In this document: positions 58,701 through 64,000 of the stretch, piece by piece
Numbering within the stretch: the first letter of the stretch is position 1
Layout of the letters: each line of letters begins with the position of its first letter
NCBI RefSeq assembly: GCF_963576675.1
Contig: NC_088916.1
Location: 52,577,001-52,641,000, forward strand
Reading direction: 5' to 3'
Length of the DNA: 64,000 nucleotides
DNA from: Euphorbia lathyris
Lineage: Eukaryota > Streptophyta > Magnoliopsida > Malpighiales > Euphorbiaceae
Notes under the pieces: model-generated
The model's database searches: none
What the model saw: the letters and a program-made list of their open reading frames with translations, nothing else
Told to the model about the DNA's origin: nothing
Position numbers and translations under genes: made by a program

Positions 58701-59749
58701 AACAAAAGTAGTACGTGGAAAAGGTAAACGGGTTGCTAAGGTTAGCAAGTATTTGAATTCTCCGTGGACCGATCCATTAAAGTACACCGATCCAGTAGCA
58801 TTATATGGTGGCCATATCAAGTCCGGATTTGAGGAAAGACCAGTCATTTGTAATGTTGATGATCAGCGCCACCGAATAGATGCATGTTTGATAGAAGAGC
58901 TGGAATCGTGGATCAACGGGCCTGAATCAACTCAGGGAATACGTTTGAAAGGTTTAGAAATATACAGTTTGGATGCAAAATTTTTCAATACACTTCGGGA
59001 TGTGGGGACGTATATCTGGAATGAGGTAACCTTAATCTTATATCATATTCATTTGTAAGTATGTGACTTTTACTGTATTAAATGTTTGCATAATCTTATT
59101 GTAGCATATCAATGGTTGGCTGTATTTACTTAGACGACAGTCAGTACAAACTGATGTGGCTGCAGAATGGACCACTGTTGATACTGACTTTGTTGGATGT
59201 ATGTGCCAAGCCATGTTTGTGAAGGGGTTCAATGAACCGGGGTGGGATAGTGAAGACTATTTCGTACGAAGAGTAAAAGGTGATGCAGATAATTTTGTAC
59301 GCCCTTGGCACACAGTGAAGAGAGTGTTTATTCCGATAAATTACAAGCAAGAGCACTGGATCCTAGGAGTGTTCGAGTTGGGGAATATGCACTTATATAT
59401 ATATGACAGTCTTGTATCAAACATGTCGGAGCAACCTTTGGATGCGGTTCTCCAAACACCCTTGCAAGTCATTGTTAGAGTAATGGAATTGAGTGGCTAT
59501 TTCGTAGATGGACGGGAAAATGTGCGACGGATGATCACTTGGAGCAGAGTTACAGGGGTGCCACAACAAATTTCCGGCTCAAATGACTGTGGCGTTTGGA
59601 CTTGCATAAACGCACAATTCTTAAGTGGATTACATGATCTCCCGCATGACGACTCTTATGTATATCCATACAATTCTACGGATGGCGCTTTCTTTCGTTT
59701 ACGACTTACGGTTGAGTTGTTTTATGGACGTTTGTTAGACTTCAAATGA
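55747..59749 (+). CDS. Ulp1-like (C48) cysteine peptidase of the Mutator-like element
   Basis: Six exons, all joined in phase 0 with GT-AG introns: 55747-55818, 56184-56960, 57269-57400, 57482-58270, 58558-59025 and 59105-59749, giving 960 residues without a stop. Residues 1-24 are basic and alanine-rich. Residues 25-327 form a conserved element-specific domain shared with MULE-A (FKYPKAVNSDAQVTVRFN, MWFRVRGVDMRFGDWEFGL). About residues 370-430 are a Glu/Asp/Gly repeat. Exon 4 ends with a duplicated MKDGKEQEA unit. Exon 5 has an RG/KG-rich basic stretch (GRGKGAGRGKG). The C-terminal peptidase domain keeps His830 (EHW), Asp847 (YIYDSL), Gln900/901 and Cys908 (NDCGVW), the full catalytic set of SUMO-protease-like enzymes. 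The substrate is unknown; SUMO cleavage is the family activity, not shown here. Confidence 0.88.
55860..56106. repeat. GTCGCAT/ATGCGAC inverted-repeat array in intron 1 of the peptidase gene
   Basis: About ten copies of TGCGAC or GTCGCA in 250 bases, many as AATGCGCTCAAATGCGACA facing TGTCGCATTTGAGCGCATT, so neighbouring units can form hairpins. Confidence 0.85.
57014..57232. repeat. GTCGCAT/ATGCGAC array in intron 2 of the peptidase gene
   Basis: Alternating GTGTCGCATTCGAGCGCATT and GAATGCGACATGATTAGG units, three nearly identical; about eight core words. Confidence 0.85.
58305..58510. repeat. 53 bp tandem hairpin units in intron 4 of the peptidase gene
   Basis: Three almost identical 53 bp units starting at 58361, 58414 and 58467. 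Each holds GTCGCATTAGAGCGCATT and CCAATGCGACAAGATG, so each unit contains its own inverted repeat. An older, diverged unit precedes them. Confidence 0.9.
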
Positions 59750-59811
59750 TATTGTACTCTGATTCATGATGTTGTTATATATGTAATATTTATGCACAAT
59801 TTGTTATAAAC

Positions 59812-60080
59812 CCTGTCGCATTTGAAAGGAATGCGCTCAAATGCGACGTCAAGTATTCACAATGAATTTCCTGAGTCGCATTTGAGCGCATTCAACGCAC
59901 AAATGCGACTAGGATTCTTCTAAACCCTGTCACATTTGAATGGAATGCGCTCAAATGCGACGCGAAGTATTCACAATGAATTTCCTGAGTCGCATTTGAG
60001 CGCATTCAACGCACAAATGCGACTAGGATTCTTATAAACGCTGTCGCATTTGAGTGGAATGCGCTCAAATGCGACGTGAA
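59812..60080. repeat. Hairpin array in the spacer between the convergent genes
   Basis: About 2.5 tandem copies of a ~115 bp unit containing TGTCGCATTTGAA, GGAATGCGCTCAAATGCGAC, GAGTCGCATTTGAGCGCATT and CACAAATGCGACTAGG. It lies about 60 bases after the peptidase stop and 100 before the transposase stop, where transcripts from both genes should end or overlap. Confidence 0.9.
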
Positions 60081-60179
60081 GTATTCACAATTTGTACAAG
60101 ATAACAAGATAAAGTATTATACAATATAAATTTGTTTGTCCCCAATAGAATCATACAAGCACATGATAAAGACAAATGA

Positions 60180-62810
60180 TCATAAATGCTTCGAGGTAGT
60201 TGTGTTAGAACAACTTGCTGAACTTGAGATTACACTAGGAAGCCGACTAGTGTTTGGAAGCATGGATGGACAATTCAAACGATTATGACCGATGCTTCCG
60301 CATCTGCTACACCTTGTGCGAATTACGTCTTCACCCACAGATGGCCTTCTTTTTTGACCTTTTGGTCGACCAGCAGACCGTCCCTCCTTCTTAGGAGGAA
60401 GCACTTTCATAGGATTCTCGTTCACTTTCCATTCTGATTGATGACCAAGTGGATATATCGACTCACCCCATGCCAACTTAACTGACTCGTTGGTGTAGTA
60501 GCGATGTACCCACCTATAGGCGTTATCCATCCTATGTTTGGAAGCAATTTTGCATACGTGTTCACATGGAAATTGTGCTAGTTGCCATTTCCTGCACGTA
60601 CATGTTCCTGCATTTAAATCAACAAGTCCCCCCTTAACCCGATCACCGATTTGAAAGGTGTGATTATCCACAGGGAAATATGAACAACGTATCGCTGTCT
60701 CTACACGCTTTATCATCCTTTCTTCCGGCTTCCTTGCCAAATAGCCCACACGTTCTTCTGCAGAAACATATTAATCTCGTAAATAATTACGTATGTCTAA
60801 ATAAAATAAAATAAAATAGAATACACGTTTATAACCTGCTTCTGTACGTCTCTCGTAAAATCATTTTTGTAGTGTCATGCGTATGAACTCAACCAACATT
60901 GTGATTGGTAGACGTCTAGCCTCCACCATTAACGCGTTGAATGATTCTGCCACATTCGTCGTGATAATGTTATATCGACGACCACAGAAGAATGCACGGG
61001 ACCATTTCTCTTTTCCAGCTTGCAGTAAATATTCGACAGCACCGGAATGTAGTGAACGAAGTGTTGCAAAGGATTCCTCAAAATCAGATACCCGATAGGA
61101 TTTTGCACATTTCCAAAATGCCTCATCTATCTTACGAATTCCACGAAATTTGGCCTTAACATTTTATTGCAGATGACGTGCGCACGCCCCGTGAACAGCA
61201 TTAGGAAAAACCAAACTAACTGCATGTATAATGCTTTGGTTCCGATCTGATATAATGGCTAGATCTTCAACATCATTCAGACACTCTTTCAATTTGTTGA
61301 AAAACCAGAGCCATGATTCATTACTTTCTTTCGATCCAACTCCAAATGCAACAGGAAAGATCATTTTGTTCGCATCAACACCAACTGCAATGTATAATAT
61401 GCCGGGATATTTACCTTTTAGAAACGTTCCATCAACGGCAATGACAGGTCGAATATGTAGTTTAAAACCTCTCAATGATGCACCCATAGCCATAAAGAAA
61501 AATTTAAATTGATCATCACCATCTGTCTCGATATGTGTCATGGTACCCGGATTTGTACTTTTCAACATCTCACAGTAGTCCGGCAACAACATGAACGATT
61601 CCTCCGGGGAACCACTTTGTGCTTCCAATGCCCAGTGTCTTGCTCTCCAAGCTTGCATATAAGAAAGATTGACGGAAAAATCTCGTTCAAAATCAAAAAC
61701 AATATCCTTTGGTCGATGCACCCGATTTTCCAAATCAAACCTGCTTCGGAGTAGTATCCCTGCAACACGTTTCCCCGCTTGCCTATGGTGCGGACATATC
61801 TGATCTCTCCCACAAGCATGCATGTCCATACCATCTATTCTTGAAAGCCTGAACAAATTGGAACCTGGAATGACGATCCCTCTAGCCCTCCAATTGCATT
61901 TGCCCACATCCTTACATTTCACCTCAAACAAAGACTTGTTTGATTTGTAAACCTTCCATTCAAACTTATTTTCAATTGCATATTTTCCAAGTGAATCTTG
62001 CAATTCAACTTTGTTTGAAAATATATCATTGACCCTCAAAGCAGTACCTCTGTTTGATTGTTTAGGTGCAATCATATTCACGGGCGCATCGCATGGCTTT
62101 GGACACCATCGAAATGGATCAGTCATCCTTTTCATTCTATCTTCATCGCCATCCTCATATGGGATACGTTGGACGCATTTAGATTGCTTAACTGTTTCGT
62201 GAACACTTTTAACAGGAATTTCATTCTGAGTGGTATCTTCATTCTCCACATTAGCACCATTATCGTAACAATAATCATTATCATAATGCTCATCATAATG
62301 ATCGTGATTATCATTATTCATATAATCATCGATGCCATTTCCACAATCGTTGTCATCCTTACCATGTATAGGAGCATCCAGTTCGATGGTGGGATCATTA
62401 CTTACTACTTCCGTTGGTTTACTTTGACCAACATGTCCATCCTTGTTAGGTCGCAATGTTGAAGCTTGTATTGTTCGCATGTTTAGAGTAGCATACAATG
62501 GAATCAAATCGGTCGGATTCATTCGGCAGTACTCTATGAATCCCATGACATCTCCATCATCATCAATATCTGCTATCCCACCACGTAGTTTATTTGGACC
62601 ATATGTCGCCTGCATTGACATTTGGAGATCATACGAGGTTGAGTCAACGCGGAGTGCACCATAAACTTTCTCTTTCAACTTTTGCAAGTCAATATCTATT
62701 GGCAAAACCAACAACTTCGCTTTACCACCCACGTATGTCATCACTTTTCCTTCTGTAGTCCACTGTCCGTTCCAAGATAAAAAACACGTACACCTCTCTT
62801 TGGTTGACAT
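60180..62810 (-). pseudogene. MuDR-type transposase of the Mutator-like element, two nonsense mutations
   Basis: Two exons, 60836-62810 and 60180-60757, spliced in phase (GT-AG), 850 codons. The N-terminal ~120 residues look like the PB1-like start of MuDR proteins, followed by an Asp/Asn/His-rich linker. The Mutator DNA-binding domain has FEVKCKDVGKCNWRARG and HAC...ICPHHRQAGKRV. The MULE catalytic domain has Asp460 (VIAVDGTFLKG), Asp522 (IISDRNQS) and Glu622 (NVAESFNALM). The SWIM zinc finger is CTCRKWQLAQFPCEH and the CCHC knuckle CSRCGSIGHNRLNC. In-frame stops stand at codon 549 (TAA after HLQ, between the second Asp and Glu) and codon 650 (TGA where MULE-A has Trp, QRWFYERR). Both are single transitions from Gln and Trp codons. 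Confidence 0.9.
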
Positions 62811-62877
62811 ACTTCTACATTTAGTAAAATGGACACGTGATCAAAACATAATAAAGCCAATTCATATGTAAATGAAG

Positions 62878-63083
62878 CTCAAATGCGACATGATACACCA
62901 AAATGCGACTCAAATGCGACAAGCTATACCAAAATGCGACTGCCAAATGCGACATGGTACATCAAATGCGACCGCCAAATGCGACCGCAAATGCGACATG
63001 GATATGAATGCGACAAGCTATATATTAGTCCTTGTCGCATTTTATTATCTGTGTCGCATTTGACCACCGAATGCGACAGATCG
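62878..63083. repeat. ATGCGAC array upstream of the transposase gene
   Basis: About ten ATGCGAC words in one direction followed by two GTCGCAT words, within 205 bases between the transposase start and the right terminal repeat. Unlike the intron arrays, most copies here face the same way. Confidence 0.85.
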
Positions 63084-63299
63084 GGAGACAATGGCGGAAT
63101 CGGAAAATGTCAAGATTCAAACAAATGTATTCGAAAACCAACTGTGTATTTCTAGTAATATGTATGAAAAATGAGGGAATGATACTTACATGAACTTGAA
63201 TGGGGTATGGATATCTTTAGATCTTGAGTTGAGTTGATAAATTTTTCTGTGAGAATGTGAAAGTAAATGAAAGGGAAAGAGGAGATGGTTGTTATATGA

Positions 63300-63415
63300 G
63301 AATAAGGGTAGTTTTGTCCAAAATGGGTTTATTTGTCTAATTTGGTAAAATGAAAGGAATGTAGGTTAGATATGTAAAGTGGGGTTCTTCATTGGGCTAG
63401 ATTAGTAATTATCCC
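63300..63415 (-). repeat. Right terminal inverted repeat of MULE-B
   Basis: Ends TAATTATCCC at 63415; pairs with 55389-55503. Confidence 0.92.
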
Positions 63416-63425
63416 CTAAATTGTT

Positions 63426-63658
63426 TCTCTGAATGGTACCTATTAGCTTCCTTAATTCTTAAAATAATATATTAGCTTTTTCAACTTGTTTAAAATCTAT
63501 ATGTTTCAACTTTTCCAAAATCTCTCATTAGTTCACCATATAAATTTTAGAGATTAATAAATCACTTTAAATAAGTTTAGAAAATAAATTAAATATTTTT
63601 TTAACAATTAAATATCATTCCCTAAAGACAGCACCAAGTAAAACCTAGGAGAAACAAA
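63426..63658. other. Non-coding stretch right of the MULE
   Basis: AT-rich, nothing recognised. Confidence 0.4.
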
Positions 63659-63660
63659 TA

Positions 63661-63919
63661 CTCCCTTCATTCCATTATATAGGCCATTCTAGCAAATTTG
63701 TTTTTTCCCTAAATATAAGTCATTCTAGGATTCCAAGAACTTTTAGTTTAGTTTTTTTGGTCCAAATATTAATTTTTTTGTATTGGTACATATGTTTTTT
63801 AATATTCCAATACTTATTCCCCAACAGTGACATGATAGATAAATTTTTTTAGTTAACCAATATATTTCTTAATTTATGTGAAATATCCTAGAATGACTTA
63901 TATAATGGAATGGATGGAG
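63661..63919. mobile_element. Stowaway-like MITE, intact copy
   Basis: 259 bp with ends CTCCCTTCATTCCATTATATAGG and ATGGAATGGATGGAG, flanked by TA on both sides (63659-63660, 63920-63921). It serves as the uninterrupted reference for the split copy at 53474-54344. Confidence 0.8.
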
Positions 63920-64000
63920 TAACAGCTTGAGAAAATTACAATTGAACAATTTTTTTTTTTTACATTTGGCCTCTCCAAATAGTTTCCTATATTTCTTTTC

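Larger units (their letters stand above)
55389..63415 (+). mobile_element. Complete Mutator-like element with Ulp1-type peptidase and transposase (MULE-B, Kaonashi-like)
   Basis: 8,027 bp bounded by GGGATAATTA...TAATTATCCC inverted repeats of about 115 bp and a perfect 10 bp target duplication CTAAATTGTT (55379-55388, 63416-63425). Two convergent genes lie inside: a Ulp1-like cysteine peptidase gene (+) and a MuDR-type transposase gene (-). Plant MULEs that carry a Ulp1 protease have been described under the name Kaonashi; the match is to that architecture from memory. The peptidase gene is open throughout, while the transposase has two stops. Short inverted-repeat arrays fill the three long introns, the spacer and the transposase 5' side. 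Perfect target duplication and alike ends indicate a fairly young insertion. Confidence 0.93.

Noticed and set aside
62132..62462. Isoleucine/methionine-rich open frames opposite the transposase linker
   Set aside because: They are the complement of the Asp/Asn/His-rich linker (GAT/AAT repeats) of the transposase.

Overview
The window is nuclear DNA from a flowering plant, most likely a eudicot: AT-rich, with GT-AG introns, a chloroplast thylakoid-processing peptidase, an NRT1/PTR transporter and dense nested plant transposons. Species cannot be fixed from the sequence. All coordinates, splice sites and repeat boundaries were read by eye and have not been checked by alignment.

Host genes are few. 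An NRT1/PTR-family transporter (757-2372, +) lacks its first membrane segments inside the window. It converges with a three-exon TIN1-like secretory-pathway gene (2794-4489, -). A six-exon thylakoidal type I signal peptidase gene (27441-29751, -) has a complete coding region. Most of the remaining sequence is transposon-derived.

Left part (4.7-26.1 kb): a probable solo LTR (4714-7063) is followed by an 11.95 kb Ty1/copia element with a large extra ORF after pol (8108-20057). The copia element sits inside a duplicated dispersed repeat. Next come an unclassified retroelement remnant on the minus strand and a 5'-truncated Ty3/gypsy element (22350-26137).

Middle (30.3-50.3 kb): a deleted Mutator-like element (30303-36908) carries a 1.5 kb solo LTR with a perfect target duplication. 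After it lie a MITE inside a MITE, a dead minus-strand copia interrupted by a hAT-type insertion and by a truncated LTR, LINE fragments, several MULE-type MITEs with 9-10 bp target duplications, and a solo LTR (48439-49583).

Right part (50.3-64 kb): a hAT-type element (51257-52758), a Stowaway-like MITE holding a LINE tail, and the most notable object of the window, an 8,027 bp Mutator-like element (55389-63415). It has ~115 bp terminal inverted repeats and a perfect 10 bp target duplication. Inside are two convergent genes: a six-exon, apparently intact 960-residue Ulp1-like (C48) cysteine peptidase gene and a two-exon MuDR-type transposase gene with two nonsense mutations. The three long introns, the spacer and the transposase 5' side hold arrays of short inverted repeats built on GTCGCAT/ATGCGAC; the exons largely lack them. 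The deleted relative at 30303-36908 has the same plan with a diverged repeat word. This matches the Ulp1-carrying 'Kaonashi' type of MULE described in plants. The intron and spacer hairpin arrays, and their divergence between sister elements, are the least explained feature of the window.
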